Source: Enchytraeus crypticus (lineage: Eukaryota > Annelida > Clitellata > Enchytraeida > Enchytraeidae). From it: 64,000 nucleotides of DNA. Below are positions 54,369 through 64,000 of this stretch, piece after piece. The DNA lies in the NCBI GenBank assembly GCA_905160935.1, contig CAJHZI010000559.1, positions 127,501-191,500 of the forward strand, read 5' to 3'. Every line of letters begins with the position of its first letter. Within the stretch, counting starts at the first letter, position 1. A program made the position numbers and the translations under genes. The notes under the pieces were generated by a model, which saw nothing but the letters and a program-made list of their open reading frames with translations, had not been told where the DNA came from and did no database searches.

Positions 54369-55093
54369 CTATGTGTAACGCCTTCTCTTTTCATGTTTGA
54401 ACCAAGTGTTGGTCACCACTAATCTCATTATATTGCGAAAGTAAACCAATTTCTGTCCTCTCTCATTTATTTTTCCTAGACCATATTCCCCAACTTCATT
54501 TCCATCTCTCCCTTCACCCACCACCGCGTTCCAATCCCCCATAACTATCACTTGATCTGTGGCTTTGTCTCCTTTAGTCATTCCTTCTATTTTTTGTACA
54601 TCGCTTCAATTTCCTCATCCTCTGATGCTGATGTAGGCATGTAGATTTGGATAAACACCAAATCTACTGGATCTGCTTTGATCCGCACTAACATCAGTCT
54701 GTCACTGCACTGAAGAACCTTTGTTACTCGTTCACTTAAATTTCTATCTAATATTATAGCCACACCTTTCTCCCTTTTATCTCCTCCGGAGCATATAACC
54801 CTGTACCCATCACTTTCAAAATCTCCAGTTCCCAACCACCTCACTTCACTCATCCCTAGGACATTTATTTTTCCTTTCTCCATTTCCCTCTTTACATTTT
54901 CTAACGTTCCCCTTTCACCCATAGTTCTCACATTCCATGTGCCCACACTTCTCCTTTTGGGGCGCATGGAATGTCCTCTTGGTATATCTGTGGGGCACCC
55001 AAGGTGCCGACTGGCCGTGGGATTCTTACCACCTCCTCCCCATTTAAGGGGTGCACGGGACTGGGGGCGTTCATTTTTGTCGTGATATACCAT
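54369..55093 (-). pseudogene. RTE-A endonuclease domain
   Basis: The apurinic-type endonuclease motifs are visible: GTWNVRTMGERGTLENVKRE, then LGMSEVRWLGTGDFESDGY with the catalytic Glu in SEVRW, and VIVMGDWNAVVGEGRDG (motif with the Asp/Asn pair) in the next frame piece. The domain nicks target DNA for target-primed reverse transcription. A frame change lies between the 54,587-55,093 and 54,369-54,581 pieces. Confidence 0.8.
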
Positions 55094-55265
55094 TATTTTC
55101 TTGGGGGATATGCTTTTTGACGACGAGGTGGGCCCCCTATGCCTTCCTCAGCTTTGACTGTCATTTACCGGGCAGGGGGCGTCATTCCCTGAGAAAACTA
55201 TCCTGTTTACCCGAAGAAAACTATCCTGTTTACCCGACACTTATCTATGACTAGGGTCACTTATC

Positions 55266-55269
55266 CATC

Positions 55270-55350
<81 letters not shown>
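55266..55350. repeat. AT microsatellite
   Basis: A TA tract lies within split RTE-D, between the RTE-A insertion and the RTE-D reverse transcriptase. Confidence 0.9.
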
Positions 55351-55850
55351 CATATATTCTACTTGTTTGACATTTTGATCTCCTACTTTGATTAAGCATG
55401 GTTGTGGCATTTTTAGTTTGCTAACTATCATGCATTCTGCTTTCTTCATATTTATAAATAATCCACTGGTCTCACTATGATATATTATAATATCCAACAT
55501 TTCTTGAAGTATATTTCGCGAGTTGGCAATGAGAACTATATCATCAGCATTACGGATATTATTAAGATTGTATCCTCCAATTTCTAAGCCTTTTATTTCA
55601 TTGATATTCCTTATTATATTTCCTCTATATAAGTTACAAAGATTTATTGACATTACACAGCCTTGCCTTACTCCTCTCTTAATTCCGCAAATGTTACTGT
55701 ACTCGTTCTCATATCTCATCGCAGCTTCTTTGTTCCAGTGTAAATTACTAACAATCCTTATGTCTTTGCCATCTATATCCAATTCATGTAGAAGATCGAT
55801 TTTTTCTGTGTCTAACTTTGCCAAAAGCTTTGGTTAGTTATCCTACTGCA

Positions 55851-56159
55851 TTAAAACAACTAATTACTTTTATAAACAATCTAATCGTGCTTTTTCAACT
55901 CCTTTGTAAACTCTGGCTGTACAATTTTGAATTATATCCTCAGTGAATTAAGAACCGGTTCCACTGAATCAGTTTTTAATTAAATGTTCATACAGCGCTT
56001 AATTGATACTTGGAAATGATTATCTACATGTATGTCTATGTTTACAGTTGTACAAGATCCTTAAGTCAGTAGAATCTCTGATCGTTATCTCTAAAGTTAT
56101 CAGGGGTTATCTGCTAACATTAGTCCCGCCTGTACTATTGTTTGAATCTGGTTTTAATT

Positions 56160-56160
<1 letters not shown>
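55851..56160. other. Intron, nothing recognised
   Basis: The frame at 56,003-56,278 has no receptor motif and runs into an AAT repeat. Confidence 0.5.
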
Positions 56161-56200
<40 letters not shown>

Positions 56201-59200
56201 GGTTTAACGTCCGCTTCCTCATACAAGGATAATGTCAGGGACGCTCCCCCCCCCCATCACATATCACTACAAATCTAAGTTTTACTAGTTTAGATATTAA
56301 TTTAAATGTAATTGTTATTTAGCTTATGATTACTATCTCTTCTGTAAAGTAGTCTCGAAGACCGAGTTCAGCCAAGACACTGCTATATAAGTTTTCGTTG
56401 TTAATAATAATAATACAAATCGATTCACCCCAAACGATCTGAAAAAACCTATGCTGAAGAAAAAGAAAAGATCCTAAACGGTGCCGGTCCGGTGATTAAA
56501 AACACAGTGAGGCAAGGTGAAAAAAGTCTATGGTGGGAAGAGATGTGTTTTCAACCTACAACGAAAAGTGAAAGTAGTAGAATATGAACGAAGAGCAGGA
56601 GGCAGAGAGTTCCAAACAATGGGAAAGAAAATGAACGTCTACCTAACGAAGTGAGAAAGTGACTGCTTTTTAAGCAGAGCAGAAACAGTAACAGTTTTAA
56701 ATGTAGAAGGAAAATTCCTTGGGAAAGTGAAAGATTAACCAGATGGGTAATTGGAGGATGGAGGGCATCAATGCATGTTGTAAGTAGTTTAATTGGAATA
56801 GCATCTAGTGAGCAAACTGAGTCAGTAGAGCAGAGTATTAGATGACGGATTTCTTTAAGAGAAGCAGGTTTAAAATTGGACTGCAGAGGTGGAGTTGGCA
56901 TAGAAGAATGTGCATGTGCAATAGCCTCAGAATTGGGTGGTATAGAAGAACTGAGTCAGGAAATCTTGTCCTCAAAAAAATTTAGAAAGTTGCTAGCAAG
57001 AGTAATTCTTAAAATAAGAACTCTTGGCGGAGGAGATCATATGATCAACTAACTTAAATTGTTTAACGTAGTTAGCCTGGATTGATCGTATGGTTTTGCA
57101 TTTGAAGAGGATTTTTCTTATCTCTCCTATATTTAGATTCTAGTTTGGTGCGTAAGGATTTTTGTACAAGAATTTAATCGGAAATAAAGGGTTTCCTCGG
57201 AATGGAGCGACTAGAAATAGTTAAGAGAGGAGCGTGCTTGTCCAATAAAGACAAATGCACAGAGTGAAATTGTTGCGTAAAATTAGCAACAGTTGAGGTT
57301 GGATTGGAGTATAATGAAGAAGCCATAGTATCAACAGACAGTGAAGAAATATTGATGGAAGGGAATTTACGATAGCTTTTAATAGTTCTAATAGTTATCC
57401 TTGATAAACACCTAACCTTCCACGAATACATAACTAGAACTTCACAAGCATGTTTCTTCCATATCCGTGGTCTTCGTCGAATACGTCCATATTTGTCACG
57501 TGAGATAGCTGCTACAATTGGTGCTGCTCTTGTGCAATCGAAATTGGACTACTGCAATTCCCTGTTTTTAAATCTCCCTGGCTGTGAGATTGATCGGTTG
57601 CAGATTGTTCAAAATTGTCTTGCGCGAGCAATTTTTTGTAGGTCCAAGTACTCACATGTTATGTCTATTTTAAAGTCTTTGCACTGGCTAAAGATTAAAG
57701 AACGTATCATTTACAAAAAAGCTTCGTTAATCTATAAGTCCATCACCATCCTTCTACAAACTTGTATGTCTCACTTGATTAAAGTGATGCCGCCTGCTGT
57801 TACTCGGTCTTCTAAGTAATTACTCTCGTGAGACCTAGCTTAGCTTCACGCTCTAAGCTATCTAATCGTTCTTTCCAGCATGCTGCACCGCAGATCTGGA
57901 ATTCTCTTCCATCCAGTCTTCCGAAATCTTCATTTGAATCACAGCGGCTTTGCCTTCCTATGAGCGTTTCCATAGGCAGTTGAAGACCTATCTTTTCCAT
58001 CTCTTTTCCATCCAGTGTCCATGAGCAGCGAAATGCGCCTAGACCACCACCTTTTCTTTATCTCCCTTTACTTTGGACTGAATTTCTGGATTTTAGAATT
58101 TGCAGCGTTTTTGGACATTTTTGTGCTCTCCGGCTTGATTTTGTCTCAATAGAGCTCAATGTTGTCGTTGATGACTGTAGCACTCTAATTGTTGTTGTTG
58201 TCCTAGAAGCAAAGGAGTTAGTGATCACAGGAAATGTGCAGAAAATTACACTGTGATCTGACAATGACAACTCTGAGACTCCGAAGTCAATCAACTTAAT
58301 GTTGTTACGGGTAATTAAAGAATCAAGGAAGTGAAGATATGGGTAGGAGAAGAAATATGCTGCTTGAGGCCAAAAGCCTCAAGTGTAGTGAAGGGCTGAA
58401 GAATAGTGATGAATATGTGAGTCAATGTGTAGATTGAAATCACTCATAAATATCAGATCAGACCGTAAAGAGAAAATAACCTCAAGAAGTGAGGAGAAAT
58501 CAGAAAGGAAGTCAGGCTTGGAGAAGGAATGAGGTAGATGACCTTATATACAGTCAAAAAGAGATATGATTTAGAAGCACAAGTAAGTCTAAGCTACATG
58601 TGCTCAAAAGATGGAAAAGATATGCTTTTAACGAGGGAAGCAGAAAAGCGGACTAAAAAATTGCAGAAATTCCACCCCCACGACCAGAAGAACGACCAAT
58701 GTGCACAATAGAATAGCCAGGAGGAGTAAGAGAGTTAAGGACTGGGGGTGGAATGTCAGAAGGTAACCATGATTCAGTTAGAAACAGAAGATCAATTGAC
58801 TCATCAAGAATGTACTGTTGAATTAATTCAAGATTGTTTATATTCTTTGTAACTGTAGTGGCAGATCGAACATTGAGTCAGTAAGTGGACAAGTTAGTAG
58901 AAGAAACAAGGCCAGGATTCAATTCAACATAGCCAGCAAGAATTAAGTGAAAGAGAGAATTAGATTTGAATGTCGTCTAGAAGTAAGATTAAGCGAAACA
59001 ATATGAAAATAGGATTTTGAGAAACAGGGTAAAGGTAATGAATCAAGGCACTGGCATGCAGACGCATGAGCTATAGGTTGATAGGTCAAATTGCATGAAG
59101 AAGACGCATGATCAGTGAAATGGTTAGTCATGTGGGGAGTAGTGAGAGTTAAAACAAGATAAATGGACAGAAAGAGTAGTGAAAGCACATCATTGGCATG

Positions 59201-59335
59201 AAAAACTGGAAGGGATTTCTTTCTGTGGGTGAAGCAGAAAGAAATCAGCGAATTGAAGTAAAGCAAAATCAATGTACGAGATAAAAGTATTAAAGTTACC
59301 GGATGAAAAGCCTGATGAAAGCGTGAAAATTTTTA
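56161..59335 (-). mobile_element. L2-type LINE, minus strand, internally deleted and interrupted
   Basis: The 3' end is an AAT tail at 56,161-56,200 plus the complement of GAGGAAGCGGACGTTAAACC. The upstream order on the minus strand is endonuclease near 58,700-58,860 (LLFLTESWLPSDIP, SSGRGGGISAIF), DHSVIFCTFPVITNSFASRT, LLDKHAPLLTISSRSIPRKP and EIRHLILCSTDSVCSLDAIP. It then jumps to TSLGRRSF, so the reverse-transcriptase core is deleted. A plus-strand LINE end is inserted at 57,396-58,186. Confidence 0.8.
57396..58186 (+). mobile_element. LINE 3' end (L2/CR1-like) inserted in the minus-strand L2
   Basis: The plus strand gives AATIGAALVQSKLDYCNSLF, then IVQNCLARAIFCRSKYSHVM and LHWLKIKERIIYKKASLIYK; APQIWNSLPSSLPKSSFES is in another frame. 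Flanks suggest a 10-bp duplication TCTAATNGTT with one mismatch. Confidence 0.75.
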
Positions 59336-59452
59336 AACAAAAATAAAACAACTATTATTGTAAATCGAAAGAAAATAAGTATATACTGGAGTAGAGAAAG
59401 CTATAAGTAATATGATAGAATAAAATATAGTGGAAGAGGTTACATAAAATCT

Positions 59453-60371
59453 TTCTCTCTCTCTCTCTCTTAGTGCACTGCCTACTGGCAGGTCCTTGGT
59501 ATATAACGCCTCCACTCTATCCTTCGCTTTCCTCTTCATGTCCACATATGAGTGGGTCTTTAAATCATCTAACATACCTAATCTTGGCCTGCCTCTTCCT
59601 CTTTTTCCTTCCATTCTACCTTCTATGACCTCTTTTAATAGACTTTCCCCCTTAGAATGTGTCCTGTCCAACTCTTCTTCCTATTTCTTAATACATATAT
59701 CAGCTGTCTATCTGTACCAACTCTCACCAGAGCTTCCTCATTTGTAACCTTTTGAGTCCAACTAATCCTCTTCATTCTTCTCCCAATCCGCATATCCAAT
59801 GCCTCTAGTTTCCTAATATCTTCCTTCCTTAAGGTCCATGTTTTAACATCCACACAATAGCGTGGCCAAAGCAAGGTTTTCACTATCTTTATCTTTGTGT
59901 CTTTCTTTTGACTCTTTGTTTAAAGTTCTTTCCTATTACCGAAGGCCACTTTTGCTTGTGCAATCCTACTGCATATTTCAGTCTCCATTTCCCGTCATCG
60001 GTTGTAGTATTACCCAAATATTTGAAACTCCTTACCTGTTCCAATTTCGTACCATTTATTGTGATATTCACTTCACCTTTGTTATTGGACACTCATCACT
60101 ATGGTCTTTTTGATGTTAATCTTCATGTCATATCTCAAAGCCATATCACTCAGCCTCTCCATTATCTTCTGCAGTCCAATCTCGCTGCCCGCTACCATTC
60201 CTTGGTCATCTGCAAATCGTACATCTTGTAACAATTTTCCTCCTACTTTTATTCCTTCTACCATGTCTTCCATAGCTTCCTCCATCATTGCGTCAGCGTA
60301 AATGTTCAACAGCAGAGGCGAAATACTACAACCTTATCTTACTCAACGTCCTATTTCACCTTCTTCTGAGA
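59453..60371 (-). mobile_element. RTE-A copy 12 (3' third)
   Basis: The CT tract and TTAGTGCACTGCCTACTGG mark the 3' end. The minus strand reads back to VRFADDQGMVAGSEIGLQK and MNIYADAMMEEAMEDMVEGI. It is 5'-truncated at motif B, with a handful of frame changes. Confidence 0.88.
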
Positions 60372-60614
60372 AGAGCATAAAATAAAATATTTACATAAAA
60401 TAAGATTAAATATTAAATTAAAACAATAACACTAAGTTGTTTGTATATAAATGCATCATCCTTTAGGCTCAGCTTAAGCTCTCCTTGTAATGCATTTTCC
60501 GTTTTAAAAATCTTTAGTTCATGCTTTAGTTAGTCCGCAATGTTTTGCTCGTTACTTAGGTCAAACTTTTTAGGTCAACTTTTTCTGTTTGTAACTGTTC
60601 TTCGTTTTTATCCT
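60372..60614. other. Unassigned stretch between RTE-A and L2
   Basis: It starts with ATAAAAT repeats near the RTE-A 5' junction. Nothing else is recognised. Confidence 0.5.
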
Positions 60615-63373
60615 TTTAATATATGTCGTTTCGTCTTGTATGCAAATCCTACCTCTTTTTGATTGTCTACAGACCACCTTCTTTATCCAAGGTCAATTTC
60701 ATTTCTGATTTTTCTTTGCTTCTTGAAGACATTGCCTCATCACCCACTGATTTAATAATTATGTGTGATGTCAACATCCACCTAGACTCTGATGACTATT
60801 ATTCTTCTTCTTTTTTAGCAAAACTTGATGCCTTTGATCTCAAACAACATATATCTTCCTCTACTCAACCTCTGGTCACAGTCTTGACCTTCTTATCACT
60901 CGAAACAACATGTCATTTCTTGATCATGGAATCTAAGAGCCTTCATTAACAGATCACAGTTAAATATTCTATAAATTGCCTGTGACTGTTAACGTACATC
61001 CTTCCAGAACACATAAAACTTACTCTCCTCTATTAACATTGATGCCTTCTCTGCTGATACTATGTCCCCTTCTTCGTATTCTAATTCGTCTTCAACTGTA
61101 GCCGTATATTCAGCTCAATTTAGCTTCTTACTTTCTTCTGTATTAGACAAACATGCCCCTCTCAAGACCATTCTTTGCAGCTCAAACCCTAGGAAAACAT
61201 TCATTTCTGAACAATCCTTAAACAGAAAACTGAACGTTCCAGACTCGAAACTAAGTTCAGGAACGATCTGAAAAATCCACCTGAACTACGAAATCCAGAC
61301 ATTAAGTCCAAGTACCTCAAACAAAGAAAATTATTAAAGAAAATTATTAATTCTGCTAAAAGCTTGTACTATCAAAATCTAACCTCGCAGAATCAAAATT
61401 GCCCCAAGAAATTATGGGGAGCACTTGACTCTCTGCTTGATCGCACAATTCCGAAGTCACTTCCCTCTACCACCTCATCATCTTCTCTTGCTACCTCTTT
61501 TCTCTGCTTTTTTAATGACAAAATTGTCAAACTCTATAGCTCTATACCCTCCAACTCCATTGACACCGACAACTCCATTTCTGTAAATATGCCTGAACCA
61601 CCACTACTTTCTAGTTTTGAACCAGCTAAACCGGAAGAAATACGCAATTTTATTCTTCGCTCTACCGACTCATCTTGCCGCCTTGATGTTATTCCTACAC
61701 GATTACTGAAATCCTGTATTGATGTTTTAATTGCTCCTATTACTTACCTAAGCAACCTCTCACTCTCAGAAGGTATCTTCCCGACCTCCTTCAAACAAGC
61801 AGCTGTATCTCCTTTGCTAAACAAGCCTTCTCTACCAAAAGATGATCTTTCCAGTTACCGTCCTATTTTCAATCTTAACTTCATCTCTAAACTTCTTGAA
61901 GAGGTAATTTGTACCCGTTTACGCACTCATCTTGATTCTTTCCCTTCTTTCTCTCATTATCAATCTGCCTATAGAAAACTCCATTCTACTGAAACCGCTC
62001 TTCTTTGTATACATAATGATCTTAGCTTGGCCATGAGTAGTAAACAGATTTATGCCTTGGTTCTTCTAGATCTCTCTACTGCATTTGGTACATTTGACCA
62101 TGGCATAAATAAATAGGCTTAAATCTTGTTTTGGCATATATGATTCTGCTTTTTTCCTTCTCACATCATACCTCTCATGTCGCACACAATCGGTTGTTAT
62201 TGGTCAAAATCACTCTTCTGAACTACCCCTCCTACGCGGTGTTCCTCAAGGTTCCGTGTTAGGTCCATTGCTTTTCTCTTTATATATCACTCCTCCTAGC
62301 TACCTGCTTGCTCAGTTCTCCAGAAATTTTCATTTCTATGCAGACGACACACAACTGTATATTTCCTTTCTAAGCATGATTCCGATCAAAAACTAACTCA
62401 TCTCTCATCCATTCTAGACAAGGTTTATTCCTGATTTTGTGCTAACCATCTTTCTGTTAATCCCTCCAAAATTGAATACCTTTTCATTGGCACTCCATTG
62501 CAAAGAAGTAAAATTACTAATAACTCTGTTAATTTTCAGAATCTTGCTCTTTCACCATCTCGATCCGCTAAAAAAACCTTGGAGTCATATTTGATGAAAA
62601 CCTTGACTTTAAATCCCATATCTCTTCTGTTTGTCGCGCTTCTTTCTTTCAGATTCGTCAGATTAGGCAAATACGTCCATCCCTTACTAGAAATTCAGCC
62701 ACTATCCTTCCTAATTCTATAGATCATTCAAAGCTCGACTACTGTAATTCATTATTACATGGGTTGCCTACTTCTATTCTCAATCGTTTGCAGTACGTCC
62801 AAAATTGCTTGCACATGTTGTTTGCAAGTCCTCTCGACTTCAATTTCGCTCTCTTTCTCTACTTCATAGTCTTCACTGGCTCCCTATTAATCAACGCATA
62901 AAGTATAAAATCGCTCTCCTAAGTTTCAAAACTCTGCAATTTGGCAAGCCTTCTTACTTATCTGAAATTCTTCTTTCCTATCGTCCCTCACGTGCACGTC
63001 GTTCCACCGATGCCAATCTTCTCTCTGTTCCAAATATTCACACGTCATTGGGCATACGTTCATTTCCTTACGCAGCAACCACAATCTGGAACTCTTTACC
63101 TGCTAATCTTCGCTCTTGTTTTTCTCTTTCAACATTTTCTAGCAAGCTTAAAACTTACCTTTTCCCACCATAGACATAATCAATCGACCTTGGCAATTTT
63201 TTGATCACCGGACTGGCTTTCATTTAGGACCTTACTTCTCCTCGGCACATTTCTTTTGCAGATTGGTCTGGCTGAATTGATCTGCAGTGATGTGTGCTGT
63301 TGGGGACGTACCTGACATCATTCCTGGATGAGGAAACGGACATTAAACCTTTATTATTATTATTATTATTATT
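60615..63373 (+). mobile_element. L2-type LINE, plus strand, ATT tail
   Basis: The order is the end of the endonuclease (VYRPPSLSKVNFISDFSLLL, IIMCDVNIHLDS), linker (VLDKHAPLKTILCSSNPRKT), and reverse transcriptase (ILRSTDSSCRLDVIPTRLLK, LVLLDLSTAFGTFDH for motif A, GSVLGPLLFSLYI for motif B, ADDTQLYIS for motif C). Then come the C-terminus LHWLPINQRIKYKIALLSFK, TIWNSLPANLRSC, and a 3' region ending GAGGAAACGGACATTAAACC plus an ATT repeat. It is 5'-truncated and broken by several frame changes. Confidence 0.85.
61364..62116 (+). pseudogene. L2 reverse transcriptase, N-terminal half (open piece)
   Basis: This open 250-codon piece runs from the linker through motif A. SSYRPIFNLNFISKLLEEVI is the finger region and LVLLDLSTAFGTFDH holds the motif A aspartate. 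In the family, STAFDTVDH is usual, so G replaces D after F. The frame is lost just after motif A, and motifs B and C lie in other frames downstream. Confidence 0.8.
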
Positions 63374-63580
63374 TACAATTTAATGCTATTTTCATTATTA
63401 CTGTTTGTTATCTCACATTTTTCTACGATCATATGTTGCTTTGTTTCTGTGTTTCCGGTAGGCAGCTAGATAGAGCTCAATTGTGCTCTTTCTGACGGCC
63501 GTTTTATTTTTGTTCTGTCTCTTTGTATGCACTTTGTGTACATGTATATTTTGATTCAGTTACAAATATATGATCATGGT

Positions 63581-63611
<31 letters not shown>

Positions 63612-63736
63612 CATGGTTGACTATATGCGCCTTTTAACATTAAACGCTTACTTACCTAAAAATGTATGACTATTTATTAATTAAGTTATCATGTTCCAAC
63701 TCTCAGACTTAAATTTTACTCTTGTCAACTCTTTCA

Positions 63737-63767
<31 letters not shown>

Positions 63768-64000
63768 TTCTCCATATCTCTTAAAACAAAAAGGCTTTTA
63801 CGTACTTTCATGTATAGATGAAATGGAAGGCTGAGAATAGAATTGGATGGAAAAATTAGGTGATATGACGTACCGTTATGTGTTACACATGAAAGAAATA
63901 GTAATACGTGTATAAGACTTTGTTGAAGAGCGATAAGGAAATGCGTCTACAAACAATTACATCATTGTACTTATATCGTGTAAGTTTCTGTTAATTAGCT
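63374..64000. other. Intron with CT microsatellites, otherwise unrecognised
   Basis: CT tracts lie at about 63,581-63,610 and 63,735-63,771. No exon of the receptor gene and no repeat family is recognised here. Confidence 0.55.

Larger units (their letters stand above)
52088..55252 (-). mobile_element. RTE-A copy 11, full length with 10-bp target duplication
   Basis: This 3,165-bp copy is flanked by exact AGGGTCACTT at 52,078-52,087 and 55,253-55,262. Minus-strand order is a 5' region (about 55,095-55,252) with a 22-bp tandem duplication, endonuclease, linker, reverse transcriptase, C-terminal domain and the end CCTGCCAGTAGGCAGTGCAC with a short GA tail. One ORF is expected and it is broken into about four open pieces. 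It is the reference copy for the family. Confidence 0.93.
51416..55850 (-). mobile_element. RTE-D, a third RTE-like LINE, split by RTE-A copy 11
   Basis: The 5' part lies at 55,360-55,850 (GVRQGCVMSINLCNLYRGNI, RNADDIVLIANSRNI, VGDQNVKQVEY) and the 3' part at 51,416-51,960 (RRIAMAKEVHNRMSKIFRSH, WTISSVMESKLEATEIWFYR, RRQQMQFFGHIMR). The two are consecutive in the protein order of RTE-type elements. AT-rich repeat and the full RTE-A lie between. It has stops and motif C reads NADD. Confidence 0.75.

Noticed and set aside
54587-55093. Possible host gene related to craniofacial development protein 2
   Set aside because: That name is often given to RTE endonuclease domains. Here the sequence lies inside a full-length RTE-A with target duplications.
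56003-56278. A candidate ninth receptor exon after TTTACAG
   Set aside because: No YWTD, EGF or LDLa motif is present and the frame runs into an AAT repeat. The phase-0 start expected after the 48,465 donor does not give a propeller strand.

Overview
The window is animal nuclear DNA. Its coding sequence is split into short exons with GT/AG boundaries, and the introns are AT-rich, many kilobases long and packed with non-LTR retrotransposons, SINEs and inverted-repeat elements. No operons, rRNA arrays or bacterial-type genes are seen. The mix of RTE, L2/CR1-like and 5S-derived elements suggests an invertebrate, but the phylum cannot be fixed from sequence reading alone.

One host gene runs left to right through the window. 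Eight exons (7689-7817, 10071-10232, 21999-22118, 23353-23484, 29090-29261, 36142-36390, 44887-45011, 48326-48465) join in a single open frame of 1,229 nt. They encode, in order, two LDL-receptor class A modules, an EGF module, a calcium-binding EGF module and four YWTD-type beta-propeller strands. This is the architecture of the LDLR/VLDLR/LRP8 family. The 5' exons lie left of the window. The rest of the propeller, the membrane segment and the tail lie to the right; 48,466-64,000 is one intron as far as I can see.

Almost everything else is mobile DNA. RTE-A is the commonest family (about a dozen copies), and the copy at 52,088-55,252 is full length. RTE-B is a second RTE family. RTE-A and RTE-B have inserted into each other. 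RTE-D is a third RTE-like family, split by an RTE-A copy. LINE-C (16,206-20,571) is a near full-length two-ORF element with an open ORF1, and a second, older relative ends just before the 36,142 exon. L2-type LINEs fill 56-63 kb, and further CR1-like fragments lie at 6.7, 30.8, 36.7, 37.9, 40.6, 42.1, 43.6 and 51 kb. There are at least five SINE types: SINE1 (tRNA-like with a self-complementary head), SINE-B (RTE-B tail), a composite of tRNA-like head plus RTE-A 5' and 3' ends, a 5S-rRNA-derived SINE, and another tRNA-headed family.

Inverted-repeat elements include a 2.2-kb fold-back element with arms of about 760 bp (48,774-50,997), two palindromic MITE families (1-560 and 12,773-13,597; 37,114-37,428 and 40,358-40,582) and a perfect 38-bp-arm hairpin (46,121-46,199). 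A solo LTR lies at 875-1,714. Family names such as RTE-A or SINE1 are labels used only here. The most novel-looking items are the fold-back element, the composite SINE that appears to parasitise RTE-A, and the 5S-derived SINE.
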